Made by a program: the position numbers and the translations under genes. Positions 1-8,809 of a stretch of DNA of 64,000 nucleotides are shown here, in pieces. How positions within the stretch are numbered: position 1 is the stretch's first letter; each line of letters begins with the position of its first letter. Origin of the DNA: Corynebacterium sp. (GTDB lineage Bacteria > Actinomycetota > Actinomycetes > Mycobacteriales > Mycobacteriaceae); NCBI RefSeq assembly GCF_030532715.1, contig NZ_JAUNKO010000001.1, forward strand, positions 1 to 64,000, read 5' to 3'. Below the pieces are notes generated by a model. That model searched no databases, was not told the origin of the DNA, and saw only the letters and a list, made by a program, of their open reading frames with translations.

Positions 1-51
1 CGCATCACCTTGCCAAGGTGAGGGTCGCGAGTTCGAGTCTCGTCATCCGCT
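1..51 (+). tRNA. tRNA-Gly(GCC), 3' part, cut by window start
   Basis: The first 51 bases match, base for base, the 3' part of the complete tRNA-Gly at 212-284: anticodon loop with GCC, variable region, T arm with GTTCGAGTC, and the acceptor strand CATCCGC with discriminator T. The 5' acceptor and most of the D arm lie before the window. CCA is not encoded. Confidence 0.93.
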
Positions 52-104
52 CTGGGTCGTTCTTCCGAAACTGCACAACAGTTCGGATTCTGGACACCTA
101 TCTC

Positions 105-176
105 GCGCGTTTAGCTCAGCGGGAGAGCGCTTCCCTGACACGGAAGAGGTCACTGGTTCAATCCCAGTATCGCGCA
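105..176 (+). tRNA. tRNA-Val(GAC)
   Basis: A full cloverleaf can be folded: acceptor GCGCGTT pairing with ATCGCGC (one T-T mismatch at the sixth pair), D arm GCTC...GAGC, anticodon stem CTTCC/GGAAG around loop CTGACAC (anticodon GAC, valine), and T stem ACTGG/CCAGT. The discriminator is A and CCA is not encoded. It lies between two tRNA-Gly copies on the same strand and is probably co-transcribed with them. Confidence 0.95.
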
Positions 177-211
177 CACGAGCGCTGTGCCGCTCGGAAA
201 AATGCACAGAT

Positions 212-284
212 GCGGATGTAGCGCAGTTGGTAGCGCATCACCTTGCCAAGGTGAGGGTCGCGAGTTCGAGTCTCGTCATCCGCT
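212..284 (+). tRNA. tRNA-Gly(GCC)
   Basis: Complete cloverleaf: acceptor GCGGATG/CATCCGC, D arm with AGTTGGTA, anticodon loop with GCC, T arm with GTTCGAGTC, discriminator T. It is the last gene of the Gly-Val-Gly tRNA cluster, with a strong terminator beginning about 10 bases downstream. Confidence 0.96.
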
Positions 285-293
285 CTCGCTTAG

Positions 294-320
294 AAAGCCC
301 TGAACTTTTCAGGGCTTTTT
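294..320 (+). terminator. Rho-independent terminator of the tRNA cluster
   Basis: Perfect hairpin with arms AAAGCCCTGAA and TTCAGGGCTTT around a short CTT loop, running into a T tract. It closes the tRNA transcript and insulates the downstream gene. Confidence 0.9.
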
Positions 321-376
321 ATTATTTTACGGGGTGTATGGCGGTATCGCGGCAATCATTTCGATAGGGTTAAGCG

Positions 377-1615
377 GTGACTTCCCAACTCATGCATAAG
401 CTACGACACACGTGGGTGTCTTCGGAGCACGCTCCGGGGCCGCGCCACGAATCCCGCCGGACTCGCTGGGACCGAGTTGGGAACGCCGTTTTTTGGCCTT
501 TCACGATTGTCAGCGCATTGCACATTCTTGCGGTGCGAGCGGTCAATGGCAGTACGACCGATGATTTCTCCACCGTGTATTACGCGATCCGGCGCGCCGT
601 GGAGGGCGTTCCGGTTTATAACGAAACGTATTTCTATGTGGACCCGCATTATTTGTACAACCCCGGCGCCACCTTGGTGTTGTTTCCGCTCGGTTTGATT
701 TCGGATTTCACCACGGCTCGCGTCGTTTTCATTGCGCTAAACGTAGTAGCGATTGTCGCGGCCTTGGGCCTGCTTACTCGCATGTTTGGCTATAGCCTTC
801 GCTCCTGCGTGTGGCCGGCATCATTGTTCGCGGCGTTTTCCACGGAAGCTGTGCAAAACACGCTGCTGTTTTCCAATATCAATGGATTGTTGCTGTTGGC
901 GCTTGTGGGATTTTTGTGGGCGCTGCTCAACGATCGAAATATTGTCGCCGGCATTATTTTGGGCGTTGCGATCCTCGTAAAACCGCTATTTGCGCCATTG
1001 TTGTTTTTGCCGTTTGTGCGGATGCAGTTCTCCACGGTTGGTATTGGCATCTTGGTGCCGGTACTGATCAATGCCATTGCGTGGCCGCTGATCCCTGGCG
1101 CTGGGGATTATGTCACCCGCACCATGCCATATCTTGGCGAAGTCCGTGATTATGCCAATAGTTCCCTGCCCGGCGCCGCCGTGTACTTCGGCATGCCGGT
1201 GTGGCAGAAGAATATTTGGTTTGTGGTGTTCGCGCTCGTGGTGATTGTCGCGTTGTTGGCGTTGTTGCGGTACCGGCATAGCGAGCCGCTGTTTTGGGCG
1301 TGCACCACTTCTGGACTGTTGTTAGCAGGTGTGTTCTTCTTGTCTTCATTGGGACAGATGTACTATTCCATGCTGTTATTCCCGCTGATGTTTACGGCAT
1401 TGTTGCAGCGTTCTGTGATGCATTCGTGGTTGTCGTGGCTGGCGGTGTTCTGCTTTTACTCCCCCACCTTGTGGGCTTGGCAGGATTACCAGATTTACGG
1501 CCGTTGGGTGGATTTGTTCCGGCCGACCTTTGGCTGGGGCACGATGTTGCTTGTTACCTGCGTGTTTTCTGTGCTGTGGTTACGGCGGGAATGGGCGCAG
1601 CAGAAAACTGGTTAA
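377..1615 (+). CDS. aftC: Alpha-(1->3)-arabinofuranosyltransferase, GT87/DUF2029 family (AftC-like)
   Basis: Polytopic membrane protein of 412 residues with roughly ten to twelve hydrophobic segments from about residue 37 to the C-terminus and a conserved acidic pair in the first external loop (TTDDFSTVYYA, about 61-71), as in GT-C glycosyltransferases that use decaprenyl-phospho-arabinose. Family knowledge: AftC places alpha-1,3 branches in the arabinan of arabinogalactan and lipoarabinomannan, acting on the outer face of the membrane. The order with msrB and hemQ downstream matches Rv2673-Rv2674-Rv2676c, which supports AftC over other GT87 members. Start is GTG at 377; an ATG at 392 is the alternative. 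Confidence 0.8.
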   Translation: MTSQLMHKLRHTWVSSEHAPGPRHESRRTRWDRVGNAVFWPFTIVSALHILAVRAVNGSTTDDFSTVYYAIRRAVEGVPVYNETYFYVDPHYLYNPGATLVLFPLGLISDFTTARVVFIALNVVAIVAALGLLTRMFGYSLRSCVWPASLFAAFSTEAVQNTLLFSNINGLLLLALVGFLWALLNDRNIVAGIILGVAILVKPLFAPLLFLPFVRMQFSTVGIGILVPVLINAIAWPLIPGAGDYVTRTMPYLGEVRDYANSSLPGAAVYFGMPVWQKNIWFVVFALVVIVALLALLRYRHSEPLFWACTTSGLLLAGVFFLSSLGQMYYSMLLFPLMFTALLQRSVMHSWLSWLAVFCFYSPTLWAWQDYQIYGRWVDLFRPTFGWGTMLLVTCVFSVLWLRREWAQQKTG

Positions 1616-1708
1616 CACTGACAGGCACACGCTTATCGACGCCGCGGGCACACACACCCGCCACGCGTGCCTCACGTTTCTGTCCGCACACACCATGCAG
1701 GAGTTTTC

Positions 1709-2146
1709 ATGACCGACTTCAAGTTGATTTCTGATGACGAATGGCGTCAGCGCCTCAATGCGGAGGAATACCGAGTGCTCCGCCAGGCTGGGACCGAAGC
1801 TCCGTTCAAGGGCGAGTTTACCGACCATAAGGCCGAAGGAATCTATTCGTGCCGCGCCTGTGACACGGAGTTGTTCCGGTCGAATCAGAAATTTGATTCC
1901 CATTGCGGCTGGCCGTCGTTTTTCTCTCCGCTCGCTGGCGATCGGATTATCGAGCGCGTGGACAACTCCCACGGCATGGTGCGCACCGAGGTGATCTGCG
2001 CGAATTGCGAATCCCACCTCGGGCATGTGTTTTCCGGCGAGGGGTACGATACCCCGACCGATCTGCGATACTGCATCAATTCCGTCTGCTTGACGTTTGC
2101 CCCCGCCGACGCAGCCGATAGCGGTGCTTCCCCCGAGGCCGGCTAG
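1709..2146 (+). CDS. msrB: Peptide-methionine (R)-S-oxide reductase
   Basis: Reduces methionine-R-sulfoxide in oxidised proteins using a thioredoxin-type donor. From the ATG at 1709 (AGGAG about 8 bases upstream) the protein has 145 residues. Two CxxC zinc pairs are visible (C48/C51 and C97/C100) and the catalytic cysteine is C122 in RYCINSVCLTF. The frame is open upstream to 1667, but that extension has no family similarity. The gene follows aftC as in mycobacteria. Cytosolic, no signal peptide. Confidence 0.95.
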   Translation: MTDFKLISDDEWRQRLNAEEYRVLRQAGTEAPFKGEFTDHKAEGIYSCRACDTELFRSNQKFDSHCGWPSFFSPLAGDRIIERVDNSHGMVRTEVICANCESHLGHVFSGEGYDTPTDLRYCINSVCLTFAPADAADSGASPEAG

Positions 2147-2189
2147 CCGAAACCAGCCGGCAGGATCCCCCATTCACCGTGGGACGGTG

Positions 2190-2894
2190 TTAGGGCATCA
2201 CTTCGATGATCTCGGCGATGTCGGCGACGCGGCGACCGCTGAAGAAGGGGATTTCTTCGCGCACGTGCAGGCGCGCTTCGGTGTAACGCATGCGGTGCAT
2301 CAGGTCAACGTTGCGGTGCAGCTCGGGGGCTTCGAAGGCGAGGATCCATTCGTAGTCGCCCATGGCGAAGGCCTGCACGGTGTTGGCGCGAACATCGGGG
2401 AAATCGCGTCCGGAACGGCCGTGTTCGGCAAGGATGCGGCGGCGTTCCTTTTCATCCATGAGGTACCAGTCGTACGAGCGGACGAATGGGTAGACCGTGA
2501 TCCAGGCGCCTGGATCTTCGCCCATGATGAAGGATGGCAGGTGTGATTTGTTGAATTCGGCAGGCCGGTGCAGGGCGGTGCCACTCCAAAATGTTTCGCT
2601 GCTTTGTCCGAGCCGGGTGGTGCGGCGGAAGTCGTTGTAGGCGCGCTGAAGGTCTGCGATTTCCTCGGCGTGCCACCAGATCATAAAGTCCGCTTCGGCG
2701 CACATGCCGGAAATGTCGTAGATGCCGCGGACGGTGACTGTGGCGGCGTCGTCAAGCTTGGCAAAGAATGCTCGCGCGTCGGCGATGGTTTCGTCTCGTT
2801 GTTCGCCAAGTGCGCCGGGGATGACGCGGAACACCACCCACTGCGTATACCGCTGAACGCTGTTGAGCTTCGCAAAATCAATCTTTTCGGCCAT
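2190..2894 (-). CDS. hemQ: Coproheme decarboxylase HemQ (chlorite dismutase family)
   Basis: Length 234, typical for the actinobacterial HemQ branch. Family landmarks are the N-terminal YTQWVVFRV strand, the FMIWWHAEE segment, KSHLPSFIMGEDPGAWITVYPF, and MHRMRYTEARLHVREEIPFFSGRRV near the C-terminus. HemQ converts Fe-coproporphyrin III to haem b in the last step of the coproporphyrin-dependent pathway of Gram-positive bacteria. It lacks the distal Arg context of true chlorite dismutases as far as I can judge, and the location beside msrB/aftC matches Rv2676c. It is divergent from the DUF3000 gene. Confidence 0.93.
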   Translation of the reverse strand: MAEKIDFAKLNSVQRYTQWVVFRVIPGALGEQRDETIADARAFFAKLDDAATVTVRGIYDISGMCAEADFMIWWHAEEIADLQRAYNDFRRTTRLGQSSETFWSGTALHRPAEFNKSHLPSFIMGEDPGAWITVYPFVRSYDWYLMDEKERRRILAEHGRSGRDFPDVRANTVQAFAMGDYEWILAFEAPELHRNVDLMHRMRYTEARLHVREEIPFFSGRRVADIAEIIEVMP

Positions 2895-3051
2895 GCCGTT
2901 CTTAACCTCTCTTTAGATGGCATACATGCTGGTATCAACCGTGATCCCAACTTTTCTACGAGTAATTCTATCCGCTGTTTGGACGAACAACACTAGGGGT
3001 ACCGGCGCGCCTCCGCACCCCCACCGAGTTTGACGAGTATCTTTTGTCCTT

Positions 3052-3648
3052 GTGACCGACTCAGATGCCACATTACGCCCCGAATCCACGAGCTCGATTT
3101 CGGCCGAAAACGCGCCTCAGCTGTTCCGCGACGCCGTCGACTCAATGCATTCCGCGTTGCTGCGTCCTGAGATTTCATTAGGTACGATCCGGCCGCCGCA
3201 ACGCCTCGCCCCGCTCAGCCATGCGATTGGCCTTGAGGTGGATAGCGAAGTCATTGACGGAGATGCGTTCGGACGGTTGATCCTCTTGCACGATCCCCGC
3301 TCCGAAGACGGTTGGGAGGGTGCATTCCGCCTCGTGGCGTATATCCAGGCAGATATGGACGCCGCGGTAGCCAACGATCCTTTCCTGCCGGAGGTGGTGT
3401 GGGACTGGCTCCAGGAGGGCTTAGCGTACGCACGTGCGGATTACACCAATATGGCGGGTACCGTTACTTCGACGGCTTCCGTACGTTTTGGCGATATCGG
3501 CGGACCGCCGCGCGCCTTTCAATTGGAGCTTCGTGCCTCGTGGACTGCCACGGAACCACAACTGACACCCCACGTTGAAGCATTTGCGAAAGTGCTAGCG
3601 AATGCAGCGGGGTTGCCGCCCGTGGGCGTGACCGAGCTGCGCCGCTAA
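3052..3648 (+). CDS. DUF3000 family protein
   Basis: 198 residues, soluble, no signal peptide. The family block runs from about residue 20 to the end (FRDAVDSMHSALLRPEI, then the HDPRSEDGWEGAFRLVAYIQADMD segment). DUF3000 proteins (Rv2680 type) are confined to Actinobacteria and usually stand next to an RNase D-like gene and dxs; here the iron importer separates it from them. GTG start at 3052. Function unknown. Confidence 0.85.
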   Translation: MTDSDATLRPESTSSISAENAPQLFRDAVDSMHSALLRPEISLGTIRPPQRLAPLSHAIGLEVDSEVIDGDAFGRLILLHDPRSEDGWEGAFRLVAYIQADMDAAVANDPFLPEVVWDWLQEGLAYARADYTNMAGTVTSTASVRFGDIGGPPRAFQLELRASWTATEPQLTPHVEAFAKVLANAAGLPPVGVTELRR

Positions 3649-3673
3649 CACCGCGCACGCGAATCGGGGGGAG

Positions 3674-4429
3674 CTAACAGTAGATGGCCATGGGGCGACC
3701 GTCGATATCAATGACGCGCATGGCCACACCATAGAGCGCCTCAAGGTTTTCGGCCGTCATGAATTCCGCCGGGGAGCAGCTATGTACGAGTGTTCCCTGT
3801 TTCATGGCGACGATGTGGTCGGAAAACGCCGCCGCGAAGTTAATGTCATGGATGACTATCACCACGGTGCGCCCAAGCTCGTCGGCGGCCCGCCGCAGCA
3901 GCCGCATCATCGCCAGGGAGTGCTTGATATCCAGGTTGTTGAGCGGCTCATCGAGCAGCACATAGTCCGTTTCCTGCGCCAGTACCATCGCCACGAATGC
4001 GCGCTGCCGCTGCCCGCCAGAGAGCTCATCGAGCGCGCGGTCGGCGTACTTTTCGAGATCAAGGTAGCGCATGGCGTTGGCCACTGCCGCTTGGCACTCC
4101 TGTGTGAGCCGGCCGCCGGAATGCGGAAAGCGACCAAATTCCACCAGCTCGCGAACGGTGAGCCGCACCGCCACCTTATTGTCCTGCCGCAGCACCGCCA
4201 TTACCTTGGCAAGTTCTTTCGATTTCGTGGTGGTCACGTCGTTGCCGTCGATGGTGACGGTGCCGGAATCGGCGTCGAGAAGCCGGGCAATAATGCTCAG
4301 GAGGGTGGACTTGCCGGCGCCGTTTGGCCCGATGACGCTGATAATGCCGCCGCGGGGAACTTCGAGGGTGACGTCATCCACGACGGTGGTGGCGCCGTAG
4401 GACTTGCTAATGTTTTGGATGCGAATCAC
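3674..4429 (-). CDS. Iron-siderophore ABC transporter, ATP-binding protein (YclP/CeuD type)
   Basis: 251 residues with Walker A GPNGAGKST (about 34-42), signature LSGGQRQR, Walker B YVLLDEPLNNLD and an H-loop histidine in IVIHDINFAAAF. It belongs to the FecE/FepC/YclP group that powers ferric siderophore import. The start codon overlaps the stop of the upstream permease by 4 bases, so the two are translationally coupled. It is the last gene of the four-gene importer, read leftward. Confidence 0.92.
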   Translation of the reverse strand: MIRIQNISKSYGATTVVDDVTLEVPRGGIISVIGPNGAGKSTLLSIIARLLDADSGTVTIDGNDVTTTKSKELAKVMAVLRQDNKVAVRLTVRELVEFGRFPHSGGRLTQECQAAVANAMRYLDLEKYADRALDELSGGQRQRAFVAMVLAQETDYVLLDEPLNNLDIKHSLAMMRLLRRAADELGRTVVIVIHDINFAAAFSDHIVAMKQGTLVHSCSPAEFMTAENLEALYGVAMRVIDIDGRPMAIYC

Positions 4430-5406
4430 CGGGAAAGACCTTTCTTTGAAAGCAGCAGGTAGAGGAACAACAGGCCGCCTAGGAATTCGATAATCACGGA
4501 CAACGATGTGTTGAATTCAAACACTTTGCCGAGGATCCACTGCCCCGCCACGAGGGACAGTACGCCGAGCGCACTCGCAGCCGGAATGGTCCACGCATGC
4601 CGATCCGTGCGAACGAGTACATAGGCCAGGTTTGCCACGATCAACCCGAAAAACGTCACAGGACCAACCAATGCTGTCGCCGCCGACACCAACAGCGAAC
4701 ACGCGATCAACACACCGATGACTTCGCGGCGGTAATCAACTCCAAGGCTCATGGCGGGTTCGCGGCCCAGCAGCAATACGTCCAGCGTGCGGCGCCGCAG
4801 CCACAACCAAACTGTGACGGCGACAATGAGGGTGGCGCTGACGATGAGCAGGCGAACGTCGATAAAAGAAAACGTGGCGAAAAAGCGGTCCTGCAACACT
4901 TGATACTCACCGGGGTCGATCATGCGTGCCAGCAATGAGGAAAGCGAACGGAACAGCGCCCCCACCACGATCCCCACGAGCAGCAGAAGATCCAGCGACA
5001 TGCGGCCGCCGTGGAAGACCACGGCAAACAGGGTGACCGACAGTCCGATCATGAGCGCGCTATTAATGGCGAACAACAGCAACGAATCCGCCCCATGGAA
5101 CAATACGGTGCCGAACACAAACACGATGGCGGTCTGGATCAGCACGAACATGGCGTCAAAGCCCATGAGCGAGGGGGTAAGGATCTTATTTGCCGTGATG
5201 GTTTGGAACACCACGGTCGATGCGCCGATGGCAACGCCGACCACAGTGAGGCCTGCGGCGGTTGTCGCCCGCCGTTCGATCACAAACTGCCACGCTTTGG
5301 GCAGATCGTACAACACGAACAGCGCAACAGCAGCGCACGCCAGTGCGATAAACAGCCAGGTGATAAGGGTGCGGCGGCGGGCCGCACGATGCGCGTTGTC
5401 AACCAC
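4426..5406 (-). CDS. Iron-siderophore ABC transporter permease (YclO/CeuC type)
   Basis: 326 residues, about nine or ten membrane segments, FecCD family. Typical landmarks are GVAIGASTVVFQTITANKILTPSLMGFDAMFVL near residues 57-89 and GPVTFFGLIVANLAYVL near residues 246-262. It forms the transmembrane heterodimer with the adjacent permease. It overlaps the upstream permease by 8 bases and the downstream ATPase by 4, an arrangement of one coupled operon. Confidence 0.92.
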   Translation of the reverse strand: MVDNAHRAARRRTLITWLFIALACAAVALFVLYDLPKAWQFVIERRATTAAGLTVVGVAIGASTVVFQTITANKILTPSLMGFDAMFVLIQTAIVFVFGTVLFHGADSLLLFAINSALMIGLSVTLFAVVFHGGRMSLDLLLLVGIVVGALFRSLSSLLARMIDPGEYQVLQDRFFATFSFIDVRLLIVSATLIVAVTVWLWLRRRTLDVLLLGREPAMSLGVDYRREVIGVLIACSLLVSAATALVGPVTFFGLIVANLAYVLVRTDRHAWTIPAASALGVLSLVAGQWILGKVFEFNTSLSVIIEFLGGLLFLYLLLSKKGLSR

Positions 5407-6334
5407 GGGCGTTCCTCCGAAGCAGCATGACTAGGAAGATTCCAGCCCCCACCACGCCCATCATGGTGCCTACCGGGATCTCGAACGGGTAGCGGATTAG
5501 TCGGCCGAGGATGTCGCACAGCATGCACAATCCGGCGCCCGTCAGCGCCACCCAAGGAAGCGAACGCCGCGTGTTATCCCCCATCACCATCGACACGATG
5601 TTCGGTACTACTAAGCCTAGGAATGGGATGGAACCCACCACGGTGACCACGATGGCGGACACCGCTGCGACAATGATCAGACCCAGGTTTTCCACCGCTT
5701 TGGCGTTGATCCCAGCGTTGAGCGCGTAGCTGTGGCCGAGCCCCAAAATGGTAAACCGGTCGGCGGCAATATAGGCGACCACCACCAGCACGCCGATGAG
5801 CCACAGCAACTCGTACCGGCCGCGCAGCACCCCCGCGTAGGAGCCGAGCTGCCAAGCCCCGAGGGATTGCAGGAGATCGTATTGGTATGCGATGAAGGTG
5901 GCTACCGCGCCGATAACGCCGCCGAGCATGATGCCGATCAGCGGGACGGTGAACCCGCCGGGGTTGGGAATGCTGCGCACCGCGGCCAGAAACAGCGCAG
6001 TGCCACCCAGTGCAGCCAGCGAGGCGCACAGCATTTTCACCCAGATTGGGGAATCCGGGTACAGCAAGCTGACCAGCACCAACCCGAGCGCTGCGGCTTC
6101 GGTGGTGCCCACGGTGGACGGTTCCACGAAGCGGTTGCGGGCTAGCAGCTGCATGAGCAGCCCGGCCACCGCAATCGTGGCGCCGGATAGCAGGATGGCC
6201 ACGGTACGTGGAAGGCGGGAGATCGCCACCACCTCCGCACCGGTTTCTGCTACCCCGAGAAATAAACTGACCGCTGACATCGCGGCGAGTGCCACGAATG
6301 CCAGCGGTAGCCAATAATACGATCGAACGCTCAT
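5399..6334 (-). CDS. Iron-siderophore ABC transporter permease (YclN/CeuB type)
   Basis: 311 residues, FecCD family, with about nine membrane helices. The segment AIVVTVVGSIPFLGLVVPNIVSMVMGD is the conserved coupling-helix region, and the N-terminal LPRTVAILLSGATIAVAGLLMQLLARN is the family signature. The ATG at 6334 lies 25 bases after the lipoprotein gene. The AEVVAISRLPRTVAI opening is characteristic of the YclN/FatD branch for catecholate siderophores such as petrobactin; the actual ligand here is not known. Confidence 0.92.
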   Translation of the reverse strand: MSVRSYYWLPLAFVALAAMSAVSLFLGVAETGAEVVAISRLPRTVAILLSGATIAVAGLLMQLLARNRFVEPSTVGTTEAAALGLVLVSLLYPDSPIWVKMLCASLAALGGTALFLAAVRSIPNPGGFTVPLIGIMLGGVIGAVATFIAYQYDLLQSLGAWQLGSYAGVLRGRYELLWLIGVLVVVAYIAADRFTILGLGHSYALNAGINAKAVENLGLIIVAAVSAIVVTVVGSIPFLGLVVPNIVSMVMGDNTRRSLPWVALTGAGLCMLCDILGRLIRYPFEIPVGTMMGVVGAGIFLVMLLRRNARG

Positions 6335-6359
6335 TGGTTGTTCAGCGGAGTGCGGGCGC

Positions 6360-7352
6360 CTATTGTACGGCGTCGCCGACCGCGTCGATCATCTTGCCGT
6401 AGGTGTCTAGGCCAGAGCCAACGAGGTACCAATCGGTGGAGCTTAAGTACACAATATTGCCGTCCTTGCCGGCTTTGGTTCCCTTGATGAGCTCGTTGTC
6501 CAGGGTTGCTTTCGCGGTGTTGCCTTCTTCGCCGACGGCGGCGTCGCGATCCACCACGAAAATGTAGTCCGGATTCGCATTGGCAACGTATTCGAAGGAG
6601 ATTGCTTCACCGTGACGGCCGTCCATCTTCACTTCGGCCGCAGGCTTAAAGCCGAGTTCGTACACGAGCGCGAACCGCGAGTCCGTGCCGTATGCGGAGA
6701 GCTCACCACCGTTGGTCATGATTACCAGCGCGGTTTTGTCGGCGGCGGTAACTTTCTTCTTTACCTCGTCCATCTTGGCATCGATCTTAGCCACCTGCTC
6801 GTCGGCTTTGGCTTCGAGGCCGAAGATTTTAGCAACGGTTTCAGCGTTGTTCTTGGTGTCCGCAATGGCATCCTTATAGTCGAACGAAAGGTCGACCGTG
6901 GGGGCGATTTTGCTCATTTCCGGGTAGGTAGCGGCGTTGCGGGAACCCAGCAGGATCAAGTCCGGTTCAAGCCCGGCGATGGCTTCCATGTCCGGCTCCT
7001 TAAGGGAACCAACCTTCTTCGCATCACCGTAGTTTTCCGCGATCGCTGGGGCGGCTTTCACGCTGGGCACGGCGACGACTTTGTCGCCGAGGCCCAAAGT
7101 GTCCACATAGTCAAGCGCGGAGTAGTCGAGCACCACGATTTTTTCGGGTTCGGCCGTGATTTCAGTGCTGCCCTGTTTGTGCTCGACGGTGAGCGGGTAG
7201 CTGGCTTTGCTGGCTGCGGCGGCGCTGGAGCCGCTTTCAGAACTTGCAACGGCAGTCGCACTTCCTTGCGAATCTTGTTCGCTGTTTGTGCAACCGGTGA
7301 GTACCAACGCGGAGGCTGCGGCGAATGCAGCGCAGCGGATGGCAAGTTTCAT
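6360..7352 (-). CDS. Siderophore-binding lipoprotein (YclQ/CeuE type)
   Basis: From the ATG at 7352 (AAGGA upstream) the product has 330 residues: a lipoprotein signal peptide with lipobox LTGC near residue 20, a Ser/Ala-rich linker, then a class III binding fold. Landmarks typical of YclQ/CeuE are EKIVVLDYSALDYVDTLGLGDKV, HGEAISFEYVANANPDYIFVVDRDAAVG and SSTDWYLVGSGLDTYGKMI. The frame is open to 7415, but the signal peptide only makes sense from 7352. It captures a ferric siderophore outside the membrane and hands it to the two permeases. A candidate DtxR box lies about 50 bases upstream. Confidence 0.93.
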   Translation of the reverse strand: MKLAIRCAAFAAASALVLTGCTNSEQDSQGSATAVASSESGSSAAAASKASYPLTVEHKQGSTEITAEPEKIVVLDYSALDYVDTLGLGDKVVAVPSVKAAPAIAENYGDAKKVGSLKEPDMEAIAGLEPDLILLGSRNAATYPEMSKIAPTVDLSFDYKDAIADTKNNAETVAKIFGLEAKADEQVAKIDAKMDEVKKKVTAADKTALVIMTNGGELSAYGTDSRFALVYELGFKPAAEVKMDGRHGEAISFEYVANANPDYIFVVDRDAAVGEEGNTAKATLDNELIKGTKAGKDGNIVYLSSTDWYLVGSGLDTYGKMIDAVGDAVQ

Positions 7353-7402
7353 GTGACGAGGTCCTTTACTGGGGTCTGGGGTAAACTCCAAGCGAAAGCC
7401 GG

Positions 7403-7421
7403 TAAAGTCAGGCAATCCTAA
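7403..7421. promoter_or_regulatory. Candidate DtxR box of the siderophore operon
   Basis: The 19-base stretch TAAAGTCAGGCAATCCTAA agrees with the DtxR consensus (TTAGGTTAGGCTAACCTAA) at 14 of 19 positions, counted by eye. It lies 51 bases before the ATG of the siderophore lipoprotein gene, a usual operator position. dtxR is encoded at 27570-28250 in the same window. The assignment is inference without binding data. Confidence 0.55.
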
Positions 7422-7554
7422 AGAACGCTACTATAAGTAACCCTACCCTTGTCAAACTATTGGGCGAGCAAATCCCTCACCGTTGCGCGGAAAAGGATTC
7501 AAACTTTCGGCCGACGCTTCCCGCGTCGAGGGCGAACTACTACACTGAACAAAC

Positions 7555-8808
7555 ATGCCAAACCCGTTGCGTTTTCCCGCCGACGGTCTGCCCAAAGTGC
7601 TCACCACGCCCGCCGAGTTTGCCGAGGCGGCCGCGCAATTGCGCAGCGGGTACGGGCCGGTGGCCATTGACACCGAACGCGCCAGTTCATTCCGTTTCGA
7701 CGACCGCGCCTTCCTCATCCAACTTCGCCGGCGCGGCACCGGAACGCTCCTGCTCGCCCCAGAGGGCCAGCGCACAGCACTCACCAAGCATCTCGCCCCT
7801 GTGGTCAATGAACTGGAATGGGTCATCCACTCCGCCCCCTCGGATCTCCCCTCGCTGCTGGCGCTGGGCCTCTACCCCACCAGCCTGGTCGACACGGAAA
7901 AAGCCGCCCGACTCGCCGGGTTCGCACAACCAAACTTGGCGCAATTGGTGCACGATGTGCTGGCGCTTGATATGGCCAAAACCCACGGGCGGGAAGACTG
8001 GTCCACCACGCCCCTTCCCGAAGACTGGATCGTCTACGCGGCACTGGACGTGGAGGTGCTGCTGGAACTCAGCGAAGCACTCATCGAACTGTTGGATCAA
8101 TCCAACAAGCTTGAGTGGGCGGAGCAGGAATTCCGCCACATCTTGCATTCGTTCCCCCCACACGTGGACGAACACACCGGCGAGGTCATGGTGACCCCGC
8201 TGCCGGTGCACACGTGGCGGGACACGAAGGGCATTGGCACGTTGCGCAGTCGGCGCCAATTGGCTATCGCCCGCGCATTGTGGCGCACCCGTCAACGCAT
8301 CTGCAGCAACCGAGACATCGCCCCAAACCGGGTGCTGCGGAACAAGGACCTCATCGCCATCGCCGCGGCCTCCGCCACCACACCGGCTGCCGCGGCGCTG
8401 GCCATGGGCACCAGCAGTAAACACAAAAAGGCCATGCGCTGGAGCGGGGTGGCCGCCCAAGCGCTCCGGAAAGACGCCGAAACTTGGCCCGAGCTTGCGC
8501 AGCGCACACCCCCGCAATATCCACCAACCCGGTATTGGAGCGAAGACCATCCGGAAGCCTTTGCGTGTTTCACCCACGCCCGCGCGGCGTTAGAGGTCAC
8601 GGCGGAGCAACTCAACATGCCGTTGGAGTGCATCGTGTCCATGCGGGCGCTGCGTCACGTGGCGTGGGCGTGCGGCAAGGTTTACGGCAAGCTCCACGCG
8701 GACATTATCGCAACAACACTTGCTACCCACGGGGCCCGCGCCTGGCAGATCGACATCATCACCGGGGTGCTGTGTAATTCGGCACCCCCGAGTCCGACGC
8801 ACGGATAA
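7555..8808 (+). CDS. RNase D-like 3'-5' exonuclease with HRDC domain
   Basis: 417 residues. DEDD exonuclease motifs are visible: AIDTERA (Exo I, about residue 38), HSAPSDLPSL (Exo II) and YAALDVEVL (Exo III, Y-x3-D type). An HRDC domain follows at about 215-290 (RRQLAIARALWRTRQRICSNRDIAPNRVL) and then a longer C-terminal part typical of the actinobacterial Rv2681 type. Probable role in RNA 3'-end processing. It converges with dxs, with only one base between the stop codons. Confidence 0.88.
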   Translation: MPNPLRFPADGLPKVLTTPAEFAEAAAQLRSGYGPVAIDTERASSFRFDDRAFLIQLRRRGTGTLLLAPEGQRTALTKHLAPVVNELEWVIHSAPSDLPSLLALGLYPTSLVDTEKAARLAGFAQPNLAQLVHDVLALDMAKTHGREDWSTTPLPEDWIVYAALDVEVLLELSEALIELLDQSNKLEWAEQEFRHILHSFPPHVDEHTGEVMVTPLPVHTWRDTKGIGTLRSRRQLAIARALWRTRQRICSNRDIAPNRVLRNKDLIAIAAASATTPAAAALAMGTSSKHKKAMRWSGVAAQALRKDAETWPELAQRTPPQYPPTRYWSEDHPEAFACFTHARAALEVTAEQLNMPLECIVSMRALRHVAWACGKVYGKLHADIIATTLATHGARAWQIDIITGVLCNSAPPSPTHG

Positions 8809-8809
8809 G

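Noticed and set aside
7424..7448. Second DtxR box beside the first
   Set aside because: The minus-strand stretch around TAGGGTTAC matches only the left core; too weak to claim.
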